Shown piece by piece: positions 1 to 11,804 of a DNA stretch of 64,000 nucleotides. The translations under genes and the position numbers were made by a program. Each line of letters starts with the position of its first letter. Position 1 is the first letter of the stretch. The DNA is from Salvator merianae (lineage: Eukaryota > Chordata > Lepidosauria > Squamata > Teiidae). The notes under the pieces were generated by a model that was not told the DNA's origin, searched no databases, and saw only the letters and a program-made list of their open reading frames with translations. The stretch is taken from the NCBI GenBank assembly GCA_003586115.2, contig QVOM02000029.1:28614225-28678224 (forward strand), written 5' to 3'.

Positions 1-519
1 AAACTGAATACAAACTATAGTCCATGGATTTGACTGAAAAGGAAAGTATGCTCTGTGCTAAAATAGGAAAGCAAAATGCATGTGGGATCATGATAAAAAT
101 AATCCCAATCTTCTGGACCATGATTTGGATGACTGGATGAATTAGGCCAGTGACTACCTTGAAGACACTTGGGGAAAAAGATTCCTAATCAGTTATGATG
201 TATATAACTTGATAAGTTCATTGCACTGGGCCACAATTGTGCAGAACCATGAATTCAAGAGTTAAATTATTTTAGAACAAGTGACTTGTGAATGTATCTC
301 ATAAGAAGCATGGAACTTATAACGCAACACGGAATGACAAAATAAGGCCAGAAATCTGAAAGTTAAACATTTAGCTCTTGCTTTAGCTTCAGATGGAGGA
401 CTATAATAGTGTAATAAATATCACAGTATGCTGAAAAAATAGTGGAACTGAGAAGCAGAACACCAGCAAAGGCACTTCTCTACAACGGCTACATTTACAG
501 AAAATACTCTTGTTCTTAC
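1..519 (-). other. OXR1: OXR1 intron 8, partial
   Basis: AT-rich intron sequence after the exon 8 donor. I recognise no repeat or exon in it. The next family exon (TDHLYAFF-type sequence) is not here, so it must lie left of the window. Confidence 0.7.
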
Positions 520-685
520 CTTTCCTGTGGCACAGCAAACCAGTATTCGTGTTTCTTATCTCTTTGTGCGTACTGTTGCATTGAAGCACTTGCCTGGGAT
601 ACAAATGTTTTCCTCATTGGCTTGCCAACTCTGAGACATAAGAACTTGTGTAACCGATGTTTTCTCTTCTCCTTCACTAGAGAAC
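520..685 (-). CDS. OXR1: OXR1 coding exon 8 (conserved block before TLDc)
   Basis: 166 nt from phase 1 to phase 2, with donor GTAAGA after CAGGAAAG. It encodes the end of Gly503 and residues 504-557: a short KEKRKHRLHK-type basic start, FLCLRVGKPMRKTFVSQASA, then MQQYAQRDKKHEYWFAVPQE and a split Arg. This block is almost identical to mammalian OXR1 and clearly homologous to NCOA7. The acceptor is slightly uncertain: AG at 687-686 gives GSLVKEK, while AG at 678-677 would drop three residues and keep the same frame. I prefer the first because it is closer to the family length. The following exons and the TLDc domain lie off the left edge. Confidence 0.93.
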
Positions 686-2601
686 CTTTTATGAATGAAA
701 CAAGAAAGTAAAAACCCAAATTTGTTGTTCACAGGCATTCTTACTATCAATCCTGTTCTACTTAATAGGTATTTAACTGTACAATTAATATATTTTGGTA
801 TGTGAAAAGGACAAACTGATGATGATACTACTTAGCTTGGTGGTAAAATATCTGTAGCAATAAGATCCAGCTAAGAAAAACAAATCCTGAGCTACAGGTA
901 ACCTCTACTATAGTAAGATTTACCTAGAAAAATTACAGAAAAAGTTAATCTAAGCACACAATGAACCCTCTCCATTAACAAGAGTTCTGTTCCTGTAAAC
1001 CTTTACAAATGCCAAAACTGCCTGTTCTATGCCAGCCCCCATATTGGTTCCAAAGCTCGTGCCAGCACTAGCATAGGGGGTCTTTGAATGCTTGGCTCAT
1101 TTATTAGCGCACCTTGTTGCACCACCAAAATGAGTCCCCCACTGGAGCACGTAGGTACGTAGTCTGCATGCCTCTATGGTCCACTACACCACCCTTATAA
1201 TATGTTGGTAGACCTCAACATTGGAGCTTATCAGTAAACAAGACTAGGATGCCATTTTCAGTGCCCTAGCCCATCTACACTCGATCCTGTGCTGTAACAG
1301 GAGGGGGTGAAGCCTCCCTTAACCCACACCACGGTGCAAAATGGAAATTCCTAGGCCCTTTCCTATACCATGCTAAGATCACATGCAGAAAGGGCCTAAG
1401 GTTTCAAACGAACATAATGATACAGAAATAACTGTGTATAAGAAAAGAGGTGGGGAGGAATAAATGAAATTGTGTGAAATTGGACAGATCAAAAATTTCA
1501 GTAGGATGTACCAAGCATGAGAATTAACACACATCTGTTTCCCCTGATTTCTGGAAATGCCTGGACCACTGTAGCTACATTTTCAGGATTTTAAAACTTG
1601 ATTTTTAATTGTATGTGTGTGTTTAGCACATTGTCTGCTAACCTAAGAGTCCTCAGGTTGGACAGCAGAATATAACCAATCTTTACAAATAAATATATTT
1701 TTCCAATAGGACTTCTCTATTTTGCATCATCTCTTAGAACCCAAAACACTGTTCTTTACATGTTTCTCGCATAGAGAATAACGGCTGAATTCATGAACAT
1801 CAACATTTAAATGTAAGCTGTTACAATCTAAATGATATGAAAAGTACAGGTCTAATTTTATTTAACACAATTTCATTTACATTAAAATATGGCCAGAACA
1901 GTCTCCTTATACTTCAAATGATAACAATGCATAAAGCATGTGGTATTAAATGTTGCCTTGTCTGCTCATAGTTTTATAAAAACTGAGTTCTCCATTTCAA
2001 CACAATAAAATGGAAAAATTCAGTGACAGCAGATAAGCTTACCTTTAAAAGTAAGATGTAGGGGGCAGGAAAGTTCATCATTAAGTTTAAATATAACCAT
2101 AAATTTGTCTGAAATTCTTAGTATTTAGTAATTTTTGTAGGCATTTTCTCATGCTATGGAAGTCGCTTCTCTTTAAACACCTATATTACTGGACAAAGTA
2201 TATGCAGTATAATGGAAATCAAATATGTTCTATATACGTTTCCTTGCATTCTAATAAACTAGCCATGGCAATTTTAAATTATATTTCACAGATGCTTGAA
2301 GTGATTTTATTTTATTTTGGGATCACTTATTCCTTTCCTTCCTTGAAATGATGATATTTATTACATATTAGCACAAGCTATTGCCCAGGGGCTGCTGTAG
2401 TCTGCACCAGTACATGGATAGCAAGTCCCTAATCCAGGATATAATCCGGAATATGACCAAGTGCAGAAAGGGCCTGTATCTAGGGTCAGAATTTGACTAG
2501 CGAAGAAAATAAAGGTATTTTCTAAACGGTGCCATCTACAACATTTCAGGTATGTTAAAAATTATAATCATTTCATGTTTTTGTAATGTTAATCTTTTTA
2601 C
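686..2601 (-). other. OXR1: OXR1 intron 7
   Basis: AT-rich intron of 1916 bases. It holds half of a palindromic MITE at 2388-2472 and a 47-bp miniature inverted repeat at 1352-1398. The slightly GC-richer stretch at 1010-1330 is unrecognised. No exon is seen. Confidence 0.8.
2388..2472 (+). mobile_element. One arm of a palindromic MITE
   Basis: The stretch ending GTGCAGAAAGGG matches the right arm of the complete palindromic element at 58204-58379, including the gctgtagtctgcac and gatataatccggaat words. The left arm is missing, so this copy is a half element. Confidence 0.7.
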
Positions 2602-3308
2602 CTTCTATTGTTTCATCTGTAGTTGCTATTTTATGCTTCATTTCTTTATGGACATCTTGCTGCATATTGTCTCTTTGTTGTTTGGTTTGTTGCATAGTAT
2701 GGCTCTTCCAAAGTTTTCGGAGCATCTCAATGTCTGCTTCAGAATCTTGCGTTGATTCTTTCAAAAGTCTCCCCTTGTTTGTAGAAGCTGTTTTAGAATC
2801 AGTTTCTTCAGAATGCAAACACTCCTCACCTTCTGGAACATTTTCCAGAACTGCACCATGTTGTGCATCTTGAGCAACAACAGTAGTTTCTTCTATACTG
2901 TCTTGTACTTCCCTTAACACTTTCTCTGCTGCTTCTGAACTCACAGTATCATTAACAGATTTGGTGCCATCATTCAAAGGCTGTTCTACATCACTAAGAA
3001 CATTAGTTGAGTCCGAAATAACTGCTATATGTTCTGGGTCAGTCTGGTTTATTGTTTGGACAGATTCTGATGAGTCTCCAGAAGATTTATCTTGGCGAAC
3101 CTCATCAGAAGATATAAGCTCCTCTCTTATAGGAGAGAGTTCTGATTCAGTGAACACATCTTCTGAAAGAGACTCCTCTGTGCTCCTAGGAGCAGTGCTA
3201 GCACTATCATTCCCCGTATCTCGCATCCTTGAGTCCACTTCATCTGTATTACTTTTGGTAATTTTCTTGTAAAGGCAGAGTTCTTTTACTGACAACTGAT
3301 CCACATCA
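2602..3308 (-). CDS. OXR1: OXR1 coding exon 7 (long acidic, disordered segment)
   Basis: 707 nt, the largest exon. The acceptor is CTTTTTAG and the donor is GTAAAA. It encodes residues 268-502 plus one base. The first third contains NDSASTAPRSTEESLSEDVF and TESELSPIREEL, nearly unchanged from mammalian OXR1 as I recall it. The middle (about residues 345-440) is Glu-, Ser- and Asp-rich and appears shorter and unalignable by eye. The end (LRKLWKSHTMQQTKQQRDNM) is again conserved and looks helical. No globular fold is evident. The conserved Ser/Thr-rich front may be phosphorylated (inference). The reading frame stays open past the donor for a few codons, but the family pattern and phase support splicing at 2602. 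Confidence 0.95.
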
Positions 3309-3440
3309 CTAAAAAGAGCAAAGAAGAACTTTGTTATGACACGTAGTAGGCATATTTTAGTTCTATAGACTAGGCTTCGCACATATAATTACGGGCAAAA
3401 CCTACAATGTTGACAGAATATGTAATCTTGGATATCTAAA

Positions 3441-3490
3441 TCACCCTGAGGCCTTTGGGTGATGAGGCAGGGTATAAACAAATATGAGAC
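3441..3490 (+). repeat. 3' tail of an L2-like LINE
   Basis: The words CACCCTGAGGCCTTTGGGTG and GCAGGGTATAAACAAAT are the usual end of squamate L2-like LINEs just before their A-rich tail. Only the last 50 bases or so are recognisable. Confidence 0.55.
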
Positions 3491-4818
3491 AGGATAGTGA
3501 AGGTAGTATGAAATACTACTTTTTTCTTGTCTTTTCCTATTAGTTTTAAAATAGTAATACAACTTGTCTTCCAAGAATAAATCATACAATTAAGTTTGGG
3601 AATGCACTATGAAAAGCTTTTTAAAACAAAAAATTGATGGAATTACAGTTCATCCTTCTCTAGTCCAAAAAAGCAATACCCCCTCCCAATAATTACACCC
3701 AATTATTACTTAATAATCAAAGGATTATTTAACTGTGGCTCTCCTCCCTAAAAACACTCCACAGCTCGTTGACAAGTAAGCAAGAAAAAAATAACAAAAA
3801 TTAAGATAAATATATTTTCTAAGTACACGTACACATTCCATTCTACTAATCCTAAGAAAAGCAGTAGGACCTTGAAATTCAAAACTGAATGCAGGCCTAA
3901 ACAATCTGTTTTACTCCTCTCACCCATCTGAGAGGTCGGTCAGGGTCTAGTGAACACAAGTCTAAGGTTTCTTCTCAAATCTAAAGCTTCAAAGAACAAG
4001 GGAAGAATCTTGCTTTCTCTCTAATTTTGAAATTCAGCGGAGGTGAGGAATTCTTCTCTATCTGAGGATAGCGGTGGAGCTGCAAAGCAATTATAGGCTT
4101 TTTTATCCCCAGGTTAACGGAAGACAAAAAAGCCTGAGCTTATGCATCACCTGACAAGCTCTGGATAACCTGGTAAGAACTAAGGCCAAATAAGACTGCC
4201 CTCCTCTGAGCTGAAGAGTTGGAGGCAAGGCAGGAGCTCTTTTCCCCCTCAGTTAGGATGCCACTTTCCATTCTAAATTTAAAGCTAAATACAAGAGCAG
4301 GGGATTTATTTATTCTCAACTCGTTTTTATTTCAGATTTATGTCTATTGACTTTCCATAATATAATTAGGCATGGATATTCTAGTCTGGTGACAAGTACC
4401 ATGATTTTCAGGCTCTCTCAGTAATAGCTGAAATTATAAACGGTCTTTAGCAGTCTCCAGTGTTTTAAGGATCTAGGCTAACCAATGAGCAGTGGAACAC
4501 AGTCATCCCTCAATATTTATAAGGATCATGACTCCTAAGATTTCATATTTGCTGCTTACAAACAGCACACCCCTAGAATTGGCAACTCAGATACTCATTA
4601 CCTGACATTTAAATCTTCAAATGAAGATTTGTTCCTGGAATAGGGAGCAATGTTTTTGTGGCTGGTGAGCAATTTTGAGGTTTGGAGAACATTTCTTTGT
4701 GACTACAAACTTATCTGCTTTTCTATGCATTTAGTGAGTGATTTGGTGTGTTTGGCATGTGCTTGGTATTGTTTGCTGTATGTCTGCAGTGTGACTAAAA
4801 AGAGAAAGTGAGTGAGTG

Positions 4819-4819
4819 C

Positions 4820-4871
<52 letters not shown>
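4819..4871 (+). repeat. Compound microsatellite (GT)n(GA)n
   Basis: About 11 GT units pass directly into about 15 GA units. On the minus strand it reads as (TC)n(AC)n, which gives spurious Ser-Leu and Thr-His open frames. Confidence 0.97.
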
Positions 4872-4874
<3 letters not shown>

Positions 4875-7800
4875 CCCTAAGAGTACTATGTGAATACACT
4901 GAGTATGTGTCTGAATGGGTCCAAAATGTGCTTCTGGGCTGTTCCAGACTACACATGCTGCCAAGAGGGCCAGGTCTGCCTTGTGTCTCAACAACAAGAC
5001 AAGGACATGCACCACATCTTGCCAGGCAATTCAACTGTGCTCTTGGAAAATTATTTGGCATCAATGAGCCTTTGGTGTATTCTGTTAAAAAAAAATGAGG
5101 GTGGGCATCTATGCAAGTGTAGTAAGTGAGACATTTATGTCAGTCAGTCACCAAGCCAGCACATAGCATCACCATAGAAAAGATCAAGTAGTACTGAATA
5201 TTTGGAATAAAGACCAAAATTAACAAGAGACCTCCCTCAGCAAAGTCATTATCTGCAAAAAGTCCGACAGCTGTATGACCACCGGGTAGCTGGAGAAGAC
5301 TTTGACCTAAACAAACTAATAGCTAGCAAGGGAAATGCATGTTAGTATGTTAGTTACTGCATGAGTGAAGAAAGGGTTCCTAGGTTTGAGTCAGCAAAAG
5401 AAAGGTTCACTCATTCTCTGTATCAATGCAACTGGTGACATTTGAAGGTCTGCTAAGGCTAGACAATGCATCTAAGCACCTGGCATTTGCACACCTACAA
5501 GTAGAGATCATGTTTCTACCAGTCAATACTACCTTACCATGCTAACCCATGGGCCAGGATATCATCCAGTCCTTTAATTACTGCTACGCATGGTGCACCT
5601 TTGACCACATCAATAATCTTCTGGAGATAAACCCACACATAATATTCAAAGAGGAGTGGAAGAGCTACAACACTGACCCATTAATCATGATAATGAAGGA
5701 GTACATGAGGTGAAACCCTACATCTCCACGCCTGCTGGACAAAAATCATGGAGGAAACAGTGAGGGCTTCCAGCAATCTGGTGCCAGTAGAGGGGAAAAT
5801 GCACTGCATTGTGGCAGTTGGTCACCATCTGGGGTGGGGTTAGCTTTGATGACCACTAAAGGCGTGTCTCTCAGCTCCTGGAGCCACACTCTGAATAGCT
5901 AACAAGAGTAGGACCTTGAGCTGACAGTTGTGTATAGCACAGTGACCTATGAGGAAGAGGAGGAACTAGAGGCACCCAAATCAGAAGTGACTCTTCACTT
6001 CATTCATCTAGCCCCTGGTTTTCCATAAAAACCTTGTGAGCTGTAAAGTCTTCTGGGAATCAAATACAGAGGAACAATTGTTTAGATGTAATAAATACAT
6101 CAGAGACAGTACTACAAAAATAAAAAGTATTAATGAATGGTGACATGGAACAAATCTGCATAAATTTGAATTATCAAATGCGTATTTAGACGTAACTGAC
6201 AAAGAACACAGCCAGCCTGTCTCCATCAGGAACCAAGCAAGTTTCAGATACTCAGTCCCTTGTCATATATTAGATATTTTTAAGTGGTAGATGCTGGGTG
6301 GCAATTATCAGCAAAAATAGCCACACTCAGCTCCTAGGCTCTATTACTTCAGACATCCTCAGTGGCCTTCTACCCTGACAACTAGGGGTAAGCAAAAGTG
6401 AAATCAAAATCTTTTTTTAAAAAAATTCTACCCAGTTAATGTACTTAACTCTGCAAAGATTGAGGTACTCTACATTTAATGTACTGTACACAAGTAAATG
6501 CCATTTGCACCCCCTCAAATCTGAAACTCTTGAACAAAATAGAGTTTGAAACATTAACAAGTTTTAGCTGTAAACAACATATATTTATATTGTATCATAA
6601 TGTAATACAGTCTGATATTTTATTTATGTAGGGCTTCCAAATAAACAATATTTGATGCTTTGCCATAGATTTAGAACTAGTTAAGTTAATATGTATGACC
6701 TCTGCTATCAATAATGACAGCCTTTAATAAAATGGAGGAATCATTGGAAACTTGCACATCTTTACATCCTGTTACTATGTATGAAGTTAGATCGTCTTCA
6801 ACAGACATGCACAAAACTCTTTTTATGGTTAGTGTACATATTATACATATGTAAATTTTTATATGTTGTTTTTGAAGCTTCTTGGGACTATAAAAATACA
6901 ATTTATCAAAATGTCCTTAGTAGATTTTTTAAAGTTATATTCCCCCAAGATACCCCAGATGAGTTCTGCCTCAAATAATCTGAATGACTTTCAATCATCC
7001 CCTCTCATTGATATCCAAATCATCTCCATGTAAAGAAAAAATTAAATTAATTTGCAGAACACTCTCACCCTCAGCATTCAAGAGGAGACAATTTTAGGCA
7101 TATGAATTGAAAGGAAATGCACAATTCTAGTTGTCCAAGAACTGTTACCACTAACTAAGGAAATAAACCCTTCCAGCCCTCTGGTGCAGCTTCCATCAGC
7201 AGTTGCAACACAAATGGATAGTTTCTTATTGCACTACTAGTGTGCCCGCTCCTTTCCTCAGGAACATCTTCCTTAAGTGCCTGCCTAGTAAGACTTATGT
7301 AGGTTCTGGTTGAAGCTGTTCAGTGAAGCTGCCAGGAAATGCAGTCACCTCCTCATGAGAACCTTTACACATCTACATGAACCCTGATGACATTAGATTA
7401 TAATGTATTGTCCGAAGTTAACAAACTACCTGGCCTCCCCAATTCACAACTTCATATATTTCTTATTCATCCATAAACATAGGAGGACCTAAAGAACTGA
7501 GGTTCATGCCAGTAGGCATAGTCACAGCTGTGTTTCAAATAATTATCACAATGATGCAGCATTAATAAGAATTATGTAGGAAACATGACGTGTCAGGTCA
7601 GATCATGAGTCCTATCCCAAACATGTATTATGTAATAACAGGTTAGCACACCTTGTATCCTGCAATACTGCTGGGCTCTCACTGTCTCTGGTCATTGGCC
7701 ATATTGGCTTGAATTATGAGAGGTTAAGAGGCCCACAACATTTGCACATGCCACCTTACGTAATGGAGGCACAGCTGAACAGACCTTAGTTATATGATAA

Positions 7801-8566
7801 TGGAAGCTTTAGGATGAACTGATGTAACCAATATTTGCAACCAGCTTTGAAAAGTAGGTATGTTACCCAGGAAAACAATATCAAATCCATACTATTAAAA
7901 CAGTTTATCAGAAGGTATCTGACTTCAATCCAGAACAGTTGAACTTGCATGAACTTAATTAGCAGTTAACAGAAAGCATGCAGAAGTATATCACTGCACA
8001 CTTTAAGCTGATCTAGAAAGGATGATTACATGCATTGACTTGCTACTTTCATAATTTGTTAGAATTGTAGCAAATTTGAAAATTAACATGTAGGAAAACA
8101 TGTTTACAATAAATCTTTTACTTGCCATGAGGAAGCTGCAAATTGAATATTGCTTCAATATTGGGCATTATAGGAGACTAACCTTGAATTATTTGTCCTC
8201 AGAGGGAAAAAAAGACATTACAATTCCAGGAACACTGTCTTTGCGACAGTATTTTAAAAAGCAAAAGTTTGAGAGGTAAGGGGTGCTTATCGTAAAGCAA
8301 CAAAGAAAAAAAGACTGGTTCCTCTTATTATTAAACATAGAGATCTAAAGATAAACATTTCAAACTATGCAGTTTATAGAGATTTTGTTGTTGTTGTTGT
8401 TAAAAAATAAAAATTGCATTCTAATGTAACGTAAGTTTTGCAAGATAAACTATCATGAACTTTTCTTCACCAGGCTGGAATAAAACATGATTTGTACAAT
8501 AACTACGGTAACTGCTACAAATGCTGGCACACAAACTTTTGTATCTATGTAATGAATCTATCTTAC

Positions 8567-8751
8567 ATGGGTAACGAATCCTTTATTTTGCCGTCTACAA
8601 TGTCTTTGTACATCGCAGCTGACATCACTTCTTCCATTGGACACATGATGCCATAGTCTTCACAGCCATTCGCCTGAACCAATGGATCCGTTTTATGTGG
8701 ATCAAACATTATATTATTTGGAGTCACTAGCAGCACACCATTGACTGTTCC
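8567..8751 (-). CDS. OXR1: OXR1 coding exon 6 (GRAM-like domain)
   Basis: 185 nt, entering at phase 0 and leaving at phase 2. The acceptor is TTATCTTAG and the donor is GTAAGA. It encodes residues 206-266 and the first two bases of Ile267: GTVNGVLLVTPNNIMFDPHK, then TDPLVQANGCEDYGIMCPMEEVMSAAMY. With the end of exon 5 this forms the GRAM/PH-like fold at residues about 192-252 that the family carries after LysM. Hydrophobic strand residues and the NGCEDYG and CPMEEV motifs are intact. I see no stop codon or frameshift, so the gene looks functional. Confidence 0.95.
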
Positions 8752-11700
8752 CTAAGATAAGAAGAAAAGTCAAACTTCTTTCTTTCCCAGATTAGCCAAC
8801 CCATGTCAAACACTCTGCTAAGTGCATTATGGTTTACTAAATAAGTGGTATAAAGAAGTGAAAAACTTCAGAACTACTCGTGAAGATAAATTATTTAAGA
8901 AAAACAATATTTCCTGATAAACAGATGATGATACCAAACTATAATCAGTGAAGGTTTCTTTGTCAAGTGGCAGAATAAACACAAATTGTGTCATCCTAAC
9001 TCAGAATCTTGGGTAGGATATTTGTAAAAATCAGGCTTAAAAACATATCATGGTATTGGTCATGTGTCACTGGTATCTAAAACATTTAGTTCTGAATCTA
9101 AGGAAAAGCCAAATTCATTTTATAGGATTAAAATGGTAGGATTACACCCTGTGTGAGAATACATTCTCAAAATCTAAACGTAGCAGTGGTCAGTAAATAT
9201 ATTAAACAGCAAGACCTATGAATATACTGATTTAAATCTAGTCATGCCCTTCAACTTGAGCATGTCATTTCCATTCTGAAAAATTCTCCAGTAATAGAAT
9301 TTTCCAGTAATGGGAAAGGAAGGTAATAGCAATTTTTGACAGTTTCCCCTCTGCCTTGCAACCATTTATGCCACCTCCTATTCTCCTTTAAAGAATTTTC
9401 TAATTCTCTTGAGCAGATTTCATGCAAGGCAGAGGAGGGGGAGCTGTTGAAGGAACATAAGCCAAAATATCCTGTCATTAGCAGATGTTTCTGCTGGATC
9501 AAAAGACCTTGAGAGAAGAAAGGCATAATTAGATTCAACCAATTTGAATTAACATTTAAAGGAATACAGCTATTTGAAGCAAACTTAATGCTAGCACTTC
9601 ATCATGTGATAGAATCTGTTACATCATATAAATATTTCTTAACTTAGATATGGAGACTGTGTATTACATAATCAACATGTATGAAATTCAGTATATATTT
9701 TTTTCAATCAAATAATCTATCTTTCTGTAATGCATGCAGGTATTCAGACATCTTAATACTTCATACAGAAACACCTGCCTCACAATGTTTTCTGTTTCCA
9801 ATTAAAGAAAGTTAAATGAAAATATGGATTCCATACATTCGGAAGCATTAGCTTTCTATAGTAAACCTTCTAAGTACCTAAAATAGAAACTTACTTAAAA
9901 ACAAAAAGAACCCCTAAAATGCATTTCCCTACATATGCCCTCTTATTTATTTATTTATTTAGGAGAAAAATAGGTCATCTTCCAGTTAGTTTATGGTTGT
10001 GTTACATTATAATTTAGCTAGCAACCTATAAGAGACCAAATTATACAAAGAATTATACGAGTTTAATAAGCAACTTAAAGATGGAATATCTGACAGATAT
10101 ACAATGAACTAGGACCGAAATAAATAAGAAATACAGGGGCAATGTTATCTTTAAATACAAAATTCTCCAAGAAAACAAAACTTATCATAATGTACTCAAG
10201 CTGAATTGGTCAAGAAAAAGATATGTGAGTAGTGTTTACAAAGTAAAGACGTGCATGAATTAATCTGTTGTCTGTACGCAAAATACAAACTCATCAAAGA
10301 GGTCCAAGTTTGCAAGGTCTGACACCCTGCAAGTCCAGTCCAGTGCATAGGCAAGGGGAAGGGGAGTACTTAACTAAATTTAAGGCAAAATTCAGCTGCC
10401 TCTGTTGCCTTCCTCAGCCTCCTTGCTTTTTCTCCCAGCAAGCTTTGCAGCTGAGAGTGAGTGGGACCATGCCAATCCTTGTAATGATGTCATAACACGG
10501 CCCACTGAAATCCTATGGCTGCAGGGCATTATGCAGCCACTGACAAGCCTGAATGGAATAGAAAACTGCAAAGCCAGCTAGGAGGGTAAGTAGGGAAGCT
10601 GGAGAAGGAGTCAGAATAGTTAAGTTTTACCATTCATTTGGTACGCACTCACCTGCCCCTCACCTTTCCTTTGCCTTCACAGTTTGCAAGCTGTCACTTC
10701 TTGCAAACTGTCCTCTTTGTTGGAATCAAATGTTGCAGATAGCAAAATTCATTCATTCATGCACATCTTTACTGCAAAGAAACCTATAAATGGAAACTAT
10801 GGGGGGAGTTGCCTATGATCATGGTTAAATTTAATTATAAGGTTTCTTCCTAAAGTTTTTTGACCAATCAGTAGAATATTTCCATTTCTAGATTTATAAT
10901 TAGTAACTAACTTTTAACACTTCTGCTTGAGTAGCATTGTTTAAGTAAAGCATATTAAGTGTGAGAATAGCATGCATGGACTTTTAAATTTACCTGTCTT
11001 GAGACAGAAAGAAAATGAACAAGATAAATTGTTACAGAACAATGATAAAAGTTTGGACAGAAAACAAAATAGGTAACAGTTTTTTTCTTACTGCAGTGAA
11101 TTATTTCAAGTAATTCTAAAACATGCTGCTACTGTCAGGCAATATGGAAATCCCTTGTCAGTCTTTCAAATGACATTGTTCCAGTGCCTGAACAGATTCC
11201 AAGAAGCACACCAAATATAATAGGAACCAGAAAAGAAGAGTAATGAACATGAAAAAGAACAGGAATGGCCTTCAGAAGACTGAGAGGGTATAACACCACT
11301 TTTCAAATACCATTCTGAAATTATGTCAAAAAGAGGGTCATAATGCATACATAAAAGCAGTTCCACAGTGGAATTAATTATCCTCAGTAGATATGCTCAG
11401 ACGGAGACTGGACTGCTGTGTGTTTATGCAGAAAGCAGATGTCTAGATTCAACGTCTAAAAGACTTATTCTATATTGATGATTCTATAGTGTCTTTCAGT
11501 GCCTCTAATAATCTCACAATAAGATTTTTCTGAATGTTACCAGCTAGAAACACTTTGGGGCATCCAGTTTGATACAGCAAAGTATAAATGCTTGTATATA
11601 AATACATAGGAATATTTTGACGTGAGAAACTTGTTGTCAATATCAACCTTATGAGTAATTAAAAAGCTATTCAATTATACATATTTAAACCTTTATAGCA

Positions 11701-11804
11701 ACATGCACACAAAATTACTTTTTCCAGAAATACTATAGATAATTTTGACAAAATACTGACAATTTTGCAAGGGATTTTAGAGACACAAATGCTCAGATCT
11801 GCAA

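Larger units (their letters stand above)
3309..8566 (-). other. OXR1: OXR1 intron 6
   Basis: 5258 bases. It contains a plus-strand LINE 3' tail (about 3441-3490), a compound (GT)n(GA)n microsatellite (4819-4871), and a stretch at about 5260-5960 with traces of coding-like sequence that I cannot assign. A (GTT)n run at 8382-8400 lies near the exon 6 donor. I recognise nothing at about 6000-8350. Confidence 0.75.

Noticed and set aside
2573..3382. Single 269-codon gene at this place
   Set aside because: The ends run into intron sequence. Splice sites at 3308 and 2602 and the family alignment show it is one OXR1 exon.
4731..5064. Overlapping minus-strand frames with Ser-Leu and Thr-His repeats
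   Set aside because: They are translations of the (GT)n(GA)n microsatellite.
5260..5960. Possible degenerate transposase in OXR1 intron 6
   Set aside because: Some frames look coding-like (for example DHINNLLEINPHIIFKEEWK), but no catalytic motif, terminal repeat or family could be recognised.
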